5,024 nucleotides of DNA from Thermoanaerobacterales bacterium. GTDB taxonomy: Bacteria > Bacillota > Thermosediminibacteria > Thermosediminibacterales > Tepidanaerobacteraceae. Made by a program: the position numbers and the translations under genes. This document shows positions 1 to 5,024 of the stretch, in pieces. Numbering within the stretch: position 1 is the first letter of the stretch; each line of letters opens with the position of its first letter. The stretch is taken from positions 1 to 5,024 of the forward strand of contig DUNY01000229.1 in NCBI GenBank assembly GCA_012839145.1, written 5' to 3'. The notes beneath the pieces are model-generated. The model did not search any database, was not told the DNA's origin, and saw only the letters and a list, made by a program, of their open reading frames with translations.

Positions 1-1
1 A

Positions 2-631
2 AAAATAGCGGATTCTTTCTTTGTGAGACATAGAGATTTGCAATTCATGAAACAAGATATTTTGCGGGCCTGTAACTTCGTATTGGAAGCTTATCGAAAG
101 GGCGGAAAGCTTTTAATCTGCGGAAACGGTGGGAGCTGCGCAGACTCAGATCATATCGTAGGTGAGCTGATGAAGGGCTTTTTTTTAAAGAGACCTTTGG
201 ATGCTGCCTTAAAAGACAAGTTTTATCAATATTTCGGAGAAGCCGGAAGGGAAGTTGCTGAAAAGTTGCAGGGCAGTCTTCCTGCAATATCCTTAAGTGC
301 GCATATATCTTTTAATACTGCCTTTATAAATGATGTTGATGCTGCCACAAATTACGCGCAACAGGTAATAGGCTACGCAAAACCCGGAGATGTTCTTATA
401 GGAATCAGCACGTCGGGCAATGCAGAAAATGTATATTGTGCTTTCATGGCAGCGAAGGTAAAAGGTATAAAATGCATCGGAATTTCCGGCGGGGACGGTG
501 GTAAATTGGCTTGGATCTCTGACTGTTGTCTTATTGCACCGGCAGATGAAACATATCAAATTCAGGAATATCATTTAGCTATTTATCATTTTATTTGTAG
601 CTTCGTTGAATCGGAAATGTTTCAACGGTAG
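2..631 (+). CDS. gmhA: SIS-domain phosphoheptose isomerase-like protein (5' partial)
   Basis: This resembles D-sedoheptulose 7-phosphate isomerase, the cytoplasmic SIS-fold enzyme that makes D-glycero-D-manno-heptose 7-phosphate for nucleotide-activated heptose. Numbering from the GTG at 23, I see the sugar-phosphate loop CGNGGS (33-38), followed by H44 and E48 where GmhA has its catalytic glutamate helix; the LQGSLPAISL strand (82-91); the second phosphate loop ISTSGN (128-133); and the C-terminal QEYHLAIYH helix (181-189), whose H184 matches the catalytic histidine of GmhA. The frame is open to the window edge, and the residues before GTG 23 (KIADSFF) look like the usual family N-terminal helix. 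There is no Shine-Dalgarno site before 23, so the true start probably lies upstream; GTG 23 and ATG 47 are only internal candidates. A terminator follows, so this is the last gene of its unit. In Gram-positive bacteria the product may feed S-layer or wall glycans, which is inference. Related SIS sugar isomerases are the main alternative. Confidence 0.92.
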   Translation, partial: KIADSFFVRHRDLQFMKQDILRACNFVLEAYRKGGKLLICGNGGSCADSDHIVGELMKGFFLKRPLDAALKDKFYQYFGEAGREVAEKLQGSLPAISLSAHISFNTAFINDVDAATNYAQQVIGYAKPGDVLIGISTSGNAENVYCAFMAAKVKGIKCIGISGGDGGKLAWISDCCLIAPADETYQIQEYHLAIYHFICSFVESEMFQR

Positions 632-690
632 AACTATCCAAAATCACAAAGCCCAAGACCGTGTTGATTACTAAGAGACATAATACATGA

Positions 691-722
691 GATACATTGG
701 CACACCCAATGTGTCTTTTTTT
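691..722 (+). terminator. Rho-independent terminator after the SIS gene
   Basis: A 10-base stem, GATACATTGG (691-700), pairs with CCAATGTGTC (706-715) with a single T:G wobble. The loop is five bases (CACAC) and seven consecutive T follow (716-722). It lies 60 bases after the TAG of the SIS gene and ahead of the next promoter-like region. This is a textbook intrinsic terminator on the + strand. The minus-strand side lacks a matching T-run, so it is probably not bidirectional. Confidence 0.88.
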
Positions 723-744
723 ATTCAATTATGCATTTTTATAT

Positions 745-790
745 AAAATCACCCTAAAATCACCCCTAGTCCATCCCGTATAATCACCCT
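745..790 (+). repeat. Three-copy 11-base direct repeat, possible operator
   Basis: AAAATCACCCT occurs at 745-755, directly followed by AAAATCACCCC at 756-766 (10/11), and again as ATAATCACCCT at 780-790 (10/11). The first two copies are exactly one helical turn apart. The third overlaps the TATAAT at 779-784 and abuts the Shine-Dalgarno site at 792-797. The direct-repeat layout over a promoter suggests a transcription-factor operator, which is inference. Chance similarity in a short AT/C-rich stretch is the alternative. Confidence 0.5.
779..784 (+). promoter_or_regulatory. Candidate -10 box (TATAAT) for the 804-1548 unit
   Basis: A perfect TATAAT sits at 779-784, downstream of the terminator. 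The -35 position (about 756-761, AAAATC) is a poor match and lies inside the second repeat copy, so the promoter may need an activator. Transcription would start near 790, almost on the Shine-Dalgarno site AGGAGG at 792-797, leaving very little 5' leader. A second weaker -10 (TATAAA, 742-747) would give a more usual leader length. Confidence 0.35.
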
Positions 791-803
791 TAGGAGGATT
801 ACA

Positions 804-1116
804 GTGGACAGTTTTACAGATATATTTAAACTGGGAACGAGTACTCAGCTGTATTTTTAGAAATACTTTAATGATACTGGAATCACGGGTCTAATAAACG
901 GATTCGGTGGCAAAGCATAGCGCTACCTACGATTGGCAAGTTTATAACTATCGGAAAACTATATGCAGTGCTATAGACCTTACTTTCTTGTTGCTGCATG
1001 CGATGGTGAGTCAAAGGCGCGGAAATAATGAACCATCTATTGAATATTACACCCGGTGGTATGGGATGATACAGTTTTTCAAAACAGTAAACACACCGCT
1101 TGTGGCAAAAAAATGA
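804..1116 (+). pseudogene. Interrupted small gene: amber codon plus frame change
   Basis: A strong Shine-Dalgarno site (AGGAGG, 792-797) with good spacing precedes GTG 804. The frame reads MDSFTDIFKLGTSTQLYF and meets TAG at 858-860. The same frame then stays protein-like for 19 codons (KYFNDTGITGLINGFGGKA) to TAG 918-920. A different frame, open from 898 and ending with TGA at 1114-1116, continues with plausible protein (KHSATYDWQVYNYRKT and onward). The two frames can only be joined between 898 and 917, by one extra base (or two missing). Read as one gene with both defects repaired, it would encode roughly 105 residues and lie just ahead of the 1135 gene. I do not recognise the family. Decay is the simplest reading; sequence error or recoding are alternatives. 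That all three pieces were one gene is inference. Confidence 0.45.
907..1116 (+). CDS. Hypothetical 69-residue ORF, probably the 3' part of the interrupted gene
   Basis: The frame is open from GTG 907 to TGA 1114-1116. The product is mixed in composition, with an aromatic-rich start (TYDWQVYNYRKT), a short hydrophobic stretch (IDLTFLLLHAMV) too short and interrupted for a confident membrane segment, and an aromatic C-terminal part (YYTRWYGMIQFF). No Shine-Dalgarno site precedes GTG 907, and the start lies inside the remnant frame of the upstream ORF, so independent translation is doubtful. It ends 18 bases before the ATG of the zinc-ribbon gene, consistent with co-transcription. I recognise no family. 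It is listed separately because an automatic caller would report it as a stand-alone gene; I favour the interrupted-gene reading. Confidence 0.35.
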   Translation: MAKHSATYDWQVYNYRKTICSAIDLTFLLLHAMVSQRRGNNEPSIEYYTRWYGMIQFFKTVNTPLVAKK

Positions 1117-1134
1117 GGTGAGGAGAGTGCCGAC

Positions 1135-1548
1135 ATGTTAAAGCCATTTACAAAAGATTATGAGGATAACAGTTCCGAAGCGGGTTTTCAGTTCACTTTT
1201 TTCTGTGATCTATGCCATCATGCCTACAGAACCACATTTATTGAATCGGTAATATTTAAAAAGAAAAAGGGTTCTTTTCTGCGCAGTATTTCAGGTGGTG
1301 CAAGAACCATCGGTAATCTAATTAAAGGCACTCTGAACAATAAAGCTTGGAGAGCCGATAATAACACGCTTTATGACCGTTTGTCCCTAATGAGCCCCGA
1401 ATGGCAACAGGAACATGATGAGGCATTTGAAGGCGCACAAAAAGAAGCAAGACAGCATTTTAACCGCTGCCAAGGATGTGGACGATGGGTGTGCGATTCG
1501 GACTTTAATGAGGATGAGTTCTTATGCATAGACTGCGCTCCCCGATAA
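1135..1548 (+). CDS. Cys-rich zinc-ribbon-like protein, 137 residues
   Basis: The start at ATG 1135 is set by a good Shine-Dalgarno site (GAGGAGAG region, 1120-1127) about seven bases upstream. The product has no signal peptide or membrane segment and is expected to be cytoplasmic. It has seven cysteines: a CDLC knuckle at 24-27, then CQGC at 112-115, C120 in the WVCDSD motif, and CIDC at 131-134, which ends at CAPR. Such paired CxxC knuckles normally bind zinc. Between them is a Lys/Gly-rich segment (42-60) and an acidic/Gln-rich helix-like segment (MSPEWQQEHDEAFEGAQKEA, 86-105). I recall similar small zinc-ribbon proteins of unknown function in Clostridia, with the same SPEW...HxRC...WVC...CAPR pattern. 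Its partner, nucleic acid or protein, cannot be told from sequence. It follows the interrupted gene and probably shares its transcript. No clear terminator follows. Confidence 0.9.
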   Translation: MLKPFTKDYEDNSSEAGFQFTFFCDLCHHAYRTTFIESVIFKKKKGSFLRSISGGARTIGNLIKGTLNNKAWRADNNTLYDRLSLMSPEWQQEHDEAFEGAQKEARQHFNRCQGCGRWVCDSDFNEDEFLCIDCAPR

Positions 1549-1885
1549 AGCAATAGAAAGCACCAACTTTAGCACGGTTTTCAGACAAAAGATAGGTATC
1601 GCCAAAAGCATATCGAAAACTGTTGCAAAGTGAAAAAATGTGAAAAAACCATGAGTATGAAACAGCAAAAAAATAGAAGAAAAGTATAATAAAAAATCGC
1701 AATATTTGAAAAACGATGCGCAATTTTAAGTAAAGTAAAGAAATGCACAATGTTAAATTTATATAAAAGTTGTTGATATAAAAAAATTAAGGAGGACAAC
1801 ACAATGAAAGTTAATTAGTTTTTTATTTTATCCTAAGGATGAATATTCACAGTGTCACGAAACAATAAACAGGAGGTAAGTTCTA
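1549..1885 (+). other. AT-rich intergenic region and leader of the large surface-protein gene
   Basis: No convincing gene lies here; antisense frames are low-complexity Phe/Leu-rich readings of A-rich DNA. Contents I can see are a tandem 10-base repeat (GTGAAAAAAT, GTGAAAAAAC, 1630-1649), a TATAAT at 1685-1690 without a good -35, further TATAAA-like sites near 1762 and 1778, a strong Shine-Dalgarno site with a mini-ORF at 1789-1818, and a perfect 11-base palindrome ATCCTAAGGAT at 1830-1840. The promoter for the 1886 gene should lie here but cannot be pinned down. I see no T-tailed hairpin on the + strand after the 1548 stop. Confidence 0.6.
1804..1818 (+). CDS. Possible four-residue leader mini-ORF (MKVN)
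   Basis: A near-perfect Shine-Dalgarno site, AAGGAGG (1789-1795), stands eight bases before ATG 1804, which is followed by AAA GTT AAT and TAG (1816-1818). The spacing and strength equal those of true starts in this window. It lies 67 bases upstream of the surface-protein ATG. It could be a leader peptide, a ribosome-loading or mRNA-stabilising site, or the remnant of a lost gene. Beyond the stop the frame is not protein-like (more stops at 1834 and 1840), which argues against a recent single mutation in a longer gene. Confidence 0.3.
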   Translation: MKVN

Positions 1886-4800
1886 ATGCAGAGGTTTAAA
1901 AAATGGTTTAGTGTCTTGCTGGTAATGACTTTTACCTTTGTTTCAATAATTCCCCCGGCCGGAGCTTTGGCAGCTCCTGTTATGCGGCCGCCTGTTACGC
2001 CTACGGTTCCCGGAATAAATCCGTCAGGTTATCAGGCAAGGGAGGCCCCCTCGACCATTGGGGGAGTGAGTTATCAGTTCAATCCCAAGGTTATCAATCT
2101 GCCGATAGTTCCCTATACCCTGGAAGACATTCCTGATTTATCAGAGATTCAGGGTGACGGAACGGCCAAATCCGGTGGGATTCAAAAGCCAGATATCGAC
2201 AAAAACCTTCCGGCGACAGGGTTAACACCGACAGGATTGCCGACAGCTGCAGTATCTCAGGAGATTCCCGTTTATGCCAAAAACTTGGTTATTAACCGGG
2301 GATTTGAATTAACACCCAAATTAGGGGATATCTACTTTGACCCGGTAACCAATGCAGCTTTCAAAGTGGTAGGCAACGCTTCCTTGGACGCCTTGGGGAA
2401 CCAGACGATTCCAGTGGCGGAGCCCGGCATTGATGAAGTCCTGCAACAATTCAATGTTCCCCATCAGACAATTCCGCTGACGGAAGGTAATATTGACTTT
2501 TCAAGCCTTCCCCAGGGAGTGGAGTATGAGGGCGTGGAAATTGAGTCAGAGAGAGCGGCTGCCAATGCTACAATCCAAAGTTCTTCAAACAAAAATTCAA
2601 ACAAAGGTTCTTCTTTAGATATAAAAAAAGAAGGCAAGACCTATATATTTAAGCTGAAAAATTTTGTCCTCTATGAATACCCCGATCCAAAAGATGCTAA
2701 AGCAGTAGAAAAGGCCAAAAAAGAGGCTGAAAAAGAAATGAGAGAAAGCACGGATAGTTACAATTGGACGGGAGTAAGTGATAAGAGCAATTTTGGAGTC
2801 AAGATAAAGATCAGTGAGGGCACGATAAAAATCTCAGACCCGAAAATCAATTTTGATGCGAGTTGGGATACATTAGTATCACCATATGCAAAAGTCCACT
2901 GTAGTGTAGATATGAATGTAGATTCAAATGTGCTCATTGAAGGTAATATCAAGTTTAAAGAAGAGCGCTGGCAGGAAATTTACGGATATTATATCTGTGA
3001 CGATCCAAGTGATCCAAAGATTAAGATATATGTCGGCGTTTTTGCCGTCGTGGGTCTGGACGGCAAGCTCACCTTTAGGATGAGATTCCAGCAGGTGGGT
3101 AAAGCGAATATGGGTGTAAACATGTATTTCTCTTCATTAATTGCACCGGGGGTACCCTTGGGTATAATTCCCACCGGAAGCTTTGATCCTCAGGAACAAT
3201 CGATAGGTATAATTATTGACGGAGATATCACTGCTCAGGCCGGGGTCATGGCTGGTTTTGGCATAGAGATATTTAAATTTAAACTCTTAGAGGTGCAGGT
3301 AAGGCTAGGGGTGGAAGGTAATTGTACTTTTCACATTGAATTGGGTGATACCGAGGGTATGAAAGGAGGTGGTAAGGCTGCTTCAGCCACTTTCAAACTT
3401 TATTTCTTTATAAGAGTGTATGCCGATGCCTTTACAGTTAAAAAGAAAGATATGAAAGTGGGAGGAAAAGGACTTTTCGAATTAAAATTCATGCTTCTCG
3501 ACAAAACCTGGTCCGGCAGTAGCGGCAGTCCTGCGGGGGCAGGTTCCGAAGGTGTGGAGAAAATCCGATGTCGAACCGATGTATATATAGACAAGGCAGA
3601 TGCCGCTGAAGACTTGATAGAAGGCCATGTAGTCATCGGTGATCCTCCCAACCAGAGGCCTTATCAGGGCCCCGTTACAATAAATGTGCTCTTATTAAAT
3701 AAGCGAGGGGGGTCCCTGGGAAATCTTTCATTGGACGTTACCACCGATGAAAGTGGTCAATTTAGGCAAACAGCTTATCTATCTCCCTTTGACCATGTCG
3801 CCGCCCAAGTCCAACAAGAAAGTGACATGGAGATATACGCAGCTAGAACAAAAGCTATTAGAACGACGGTTCCCTATTCCATAATAGAGTTTGAGGCCGA
3901 TGCATTTAACGATCTGGTTTATGGGACTGTATCGGGAGAATATACTGGTCCTCTATCGATATTAGTAAAAAGACCCGGAGAGTCTACGGCAGCGCATCAG
4001 GCCTATGCTATCGGTGGCAAATTCGAACTGCCTGTTCAATTGATCGGCGGTGATGAGGTTAATGTAGTGCTGCGCTTTGAAGATATGGATATATTTGCTC
4101 TATCAGGTTATAAGCCCGCCAACATTGATTGCCTGAAACTAAATTTGAGTCCGAATGCCGTTTTATCAGCCAAAAATCCAAATATGCTGCAAGGAGTTAC
4201 CAAAGGGTCTATCAGCAACACAAAGGGTAATACCCCATATACCGGTCAAGTGAAGCTAACTGTAGACAGAGTGACGGGTTTGGCTACAGCTCCTATTAGA
4301 ATGCCTTTGTATTCAGAAACTCAAACAGCACCTCCCATGATAAAAGAGTCCGGATCTGGCTTGGATCAATCAGCCATAGGCTCAGAAGTGGATAGGTTAC
4401 CACATTTGCCAAATGCTCCTGAAGCGCCGAAGGGCATAGAGCGCTTCTTGGGTGGTGACAACACCTCTTCTAATGATAAAAAAGCTATTAGCTCATTTTC
4501 TTTTGATAACACGCCAATCCCTGCTTGGCAACTCGATTATACAGTAGAGATTGTGCACGATGGATTGAAAAAAACAGAAACAGTGTATTATGAGCCGGAG
4601 GAGGGTTATGTATCCCACTGGCAGAGTCATGGTTTTGAGCAAGATCCTACTGGAGCATCGCCGACCCAGCAATTAATAGATATCAGGATTAACCCTGCCG
4701 ACATGAGCGGCATTCAAATACGGGGTATTGAAGTGATGAATATTCCCCAAGAACTGTTGCTTCAAGGACTACAAAGTGTATCACAAGAACAACAGCAATT

Positions 4801-5024
4801 AGTAATGAATGTGCCTTCACAAAGCTTTGCACTCAATGCCACCGGTGGTGACGGCTGTGTAAACTTAGAGTGGAAACCAGCCCAGGGTGCCGACATAGTC
4901 GGATATTATCTCTACAGAGGCACTTCCAGTGGAAAATACCAAAAAGCTCCAATAACTGACTTTGCTATAGAGGGCACCAGTTACACAGACTATAATGTCA
5001 AAAACGGGGTCACCTATTATTACA
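1886..5024 (+). CDS. Large Sec-exported surface protein with fibronectin type III domain (3' partial)
   Basis: ATG 1886 follows AGGAGG (1871-1876) by nine bases, and the frame stays open for 1046 codons to the window end. Residues 1-29 form a signal peptide: QRFKK, a hydrophobic core (9-22), and a PPAGALA|A cleavage region. Then come a Pro/Thr-rich segment (31-130), a Ser/Asn/Lys linker (232-243), a short Lys/Glu helix (269-288), and a long unassigned region (about 292-542) of alternating polar and hydrophobic strands. Two beta-sandwich-like segments follow (about 562-655, with TTDESGQF, and 675-735), a Pro/Ser/Asp linker (810-872), a further beta segment with a YYEPEEGYV motif (881-953), and a Gln-rich helix (954-972). 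From 981 an fn3 domain begins (NLEWKP, then GYYLYRG, SYTDYNV, TYYY). Such proteins usually act outside the cell in adhesion, wall attachment or polymer binding; that role is inference. More fn3 copies or an anchor probably lie downstream. The six cysteines are scattered. It appears to be transcribed alone. Confidence 0.93.
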   Translation, partial: MQRFKKWFSVLLVMTFTFVSIIPPAGALAAPVMRPPVTPTVPGINPSGYQAREAPSTIGGVSYQFNPKVINLPIVPYTLEDIPDLSEIQGDGTAKSGGIQKPDIDKNLPATGLTPTGLPTAAVSQEIPVYAKNLVINRGFELTPKLGDIYFDPVTNAAFKVVGNASLDALGNQTIPVAEPGIDEVLQQFNVPHQTIPLTEGNIDFSSLPQGVEYEGVEIESERAAANATIQSSSNKNSNKGSSLDIKKEGKTYIFKLKNFVLYEYPDPKDAKAVEKAKKEAEKEMRESTDSYNWTGVSDKSNFGVKIKISEGTIKISDPKINFDASWDTLVSPYAKVHCSVDMNVDSNVLIEGNIKFKEERWQEIYGYYICDDPSDPKIKIYVGVFAVVGLDGKLTFRMRFQQVGKANMGVNMYFSSLIAPGVPLGIIPTGSFDPQEQSIGIIIDGDITAQAGVMAGFGIEIFKFKLLEVQVRLGVEGNCTFHIELGDTEGMKGGGKAASATFKLYFFIRVYADAFTVKKKDMKVGGKGLFELKFMLLDKTWSGSSGSPAGAGSEGVEKIRCRTDVYIDKADAAEDLIEGHVVIGDPPNQRPYQGPVTINVLLLNKRGGSLGNLSLDVTTDESGQFRQTAYLSPFDHVAAQVQQESDMEIYAARTKAIRTTVPYSIIEFEADAFNDLVYGTVSGEYTGPLSILVKRPGESTAAHQAYAIGGKFELPVQLIGGDEVNVVLRFEDMDIFALSGYKPANIDCLKLNLSPNAVLSAKNPNMLQGVTKGSISNTKGNTPYTGQVKLTVDRVTGLATAPIRMPLYSETQTAPPMIKESGSGLDQSAIGSEVDRLPHLPNAPEAPKGIERFLGGDNTSSNDKKAISSFSFDNTPIPAWQLDYTVEIVHDGLKKTETVYYEPEEGYVSHWQSHGFEQDPTGASPTQQLIDIRINPADMSGIQIRGIEVMNIPQELLLQGLQSVSQEQQQLVMNVPSQSFALNATGGDGCVNLEWKPAQGADIVGYYLYRGTSSGKYQKAPITDFAIEGTSYTDYNVKNGVTYYY

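Noticed and set aside
45..574. Antisense open frames opposite the SIS gene.
   Set aside because: The + strand carries unmistakable SIS motifs throughout, and the antisense products are Arg/Ser-rich or Cys/Ile-rich with no family likeness.
1570..1650. Possible c-di-GMP (GEMM-I) type riboswitch, because of a CGAAAAC and GTTGCAAAG pattern upstream of a surface-protein gene.
   Set aside because: The hairpin that should carry the GAAA tetraloop does not pair, and the GGCAAACC and GACGCAAAGCC cores are absent. Only a weak GTTTTC/GAAAAC pairing is present.
1505..1802. Antisense Phe/Leu/Tyr-rich open frames across the intergenic region that look like membrane proteins.
   Set aside because: They are reverse readings of A-rich DNA, lack Shine-Dalgarno sites, overlap each other in different frames and have low-complexity composition.
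1830..1840. ATCCTAAGGAT as a hairpin or terminator.
   Set aside because: The loop would be a single base, so no RNA hairpin can form, and no T-run follows. It is at most a DNA palindrome.
2207..2221. LPATG at residues 108-112 of the large exported protein, resembling a sortase LPxTG signal.
   Set aside because: It lies near the N-terminus in a Pro/Thr-rich stretch, with no following hydrophobic segment or positive tail, so it cannot be a sorting signal.
2758..3651. Antisense open frames inside the large surface-protein gene.
   Set aside because: They lie opposite a long coding frame with clear domain content and have no ribosome sites or recognisable products.

Overview
The window looks like a chromosomal segment from a low- to mid-GC Gram-positive bacterium, probably a member of the Clostridia. 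The evidence is strong AGGAGG-type Shine-Dalgarno sites, AT-rich intergenic DNA, an intrinsic terminator with a T-run, a SIS-domain isomerase of the clostridial type, a small Cys-rich protein of a type I associate with Clostridia, and a large Sec-exported surface or secreted protein. This placement rests on recall of families, not on a database search. I see no rRNA, tRNA, CRISPR array, insertion sequence or phage gene.

Region 1 (1-722) holds the 3' part of a phosphoheptose-isomerase-like (GmhA/SIS) gene whose start lies upstream of the window, closed by a convincing Rho-independent terminator at 691-722. It is therefore the end of an upstream transcription unit, possibly for heptose or surface-sugar metabolism.

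Region 2 (723-1548) starts with a short AT-rich stretch carrying three copies of an 11-base repeat (consensus AAAATCACCCT), a perfect TATAAT and a strong Shine-Dalgarno site. The reading frame that follows is interrupted by an in-frame TAG after 18 codons and again after 19 more, and then appears to continue in another frame for about 69 codons. I read this as a decayed or recoded small gene. Immediately downstream, with its own Shine-Dalgarno site, is an intact 137-residue protein with seven cysteines arranged as three CxxC pairs plus one (zinc-ribbon-like).

Region 3 (1549-1885) is about 340 bases of AT-rich non-coding DNA. It carries a perfect Shine-Dalgarno site in front of a four-residue mini-ORF and should contain the promoter of the next gene.

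Region 4 (1886-5024) is the first 1046 codons of a large exported protein that runs off the window. It has a Sec signal peptide, a Pro/Thr-rich N-terminal segment, a short charged helix, a long beta-rich region I cannot assign, two beta-sandwich-like segments, linkers and the start of a fibronectin type III domain at the window edge. It was not assembled from fragments: the frame is open throughout.

There is no clear functional link among the three units. The most notable items are the unassigned body of the large surface protein, the twice-interrupted small gene with its repeat-bearing promoter, and the mini-ORF in the surface protein's leader. I do not see a complete, recognisable new multi-gene system here.
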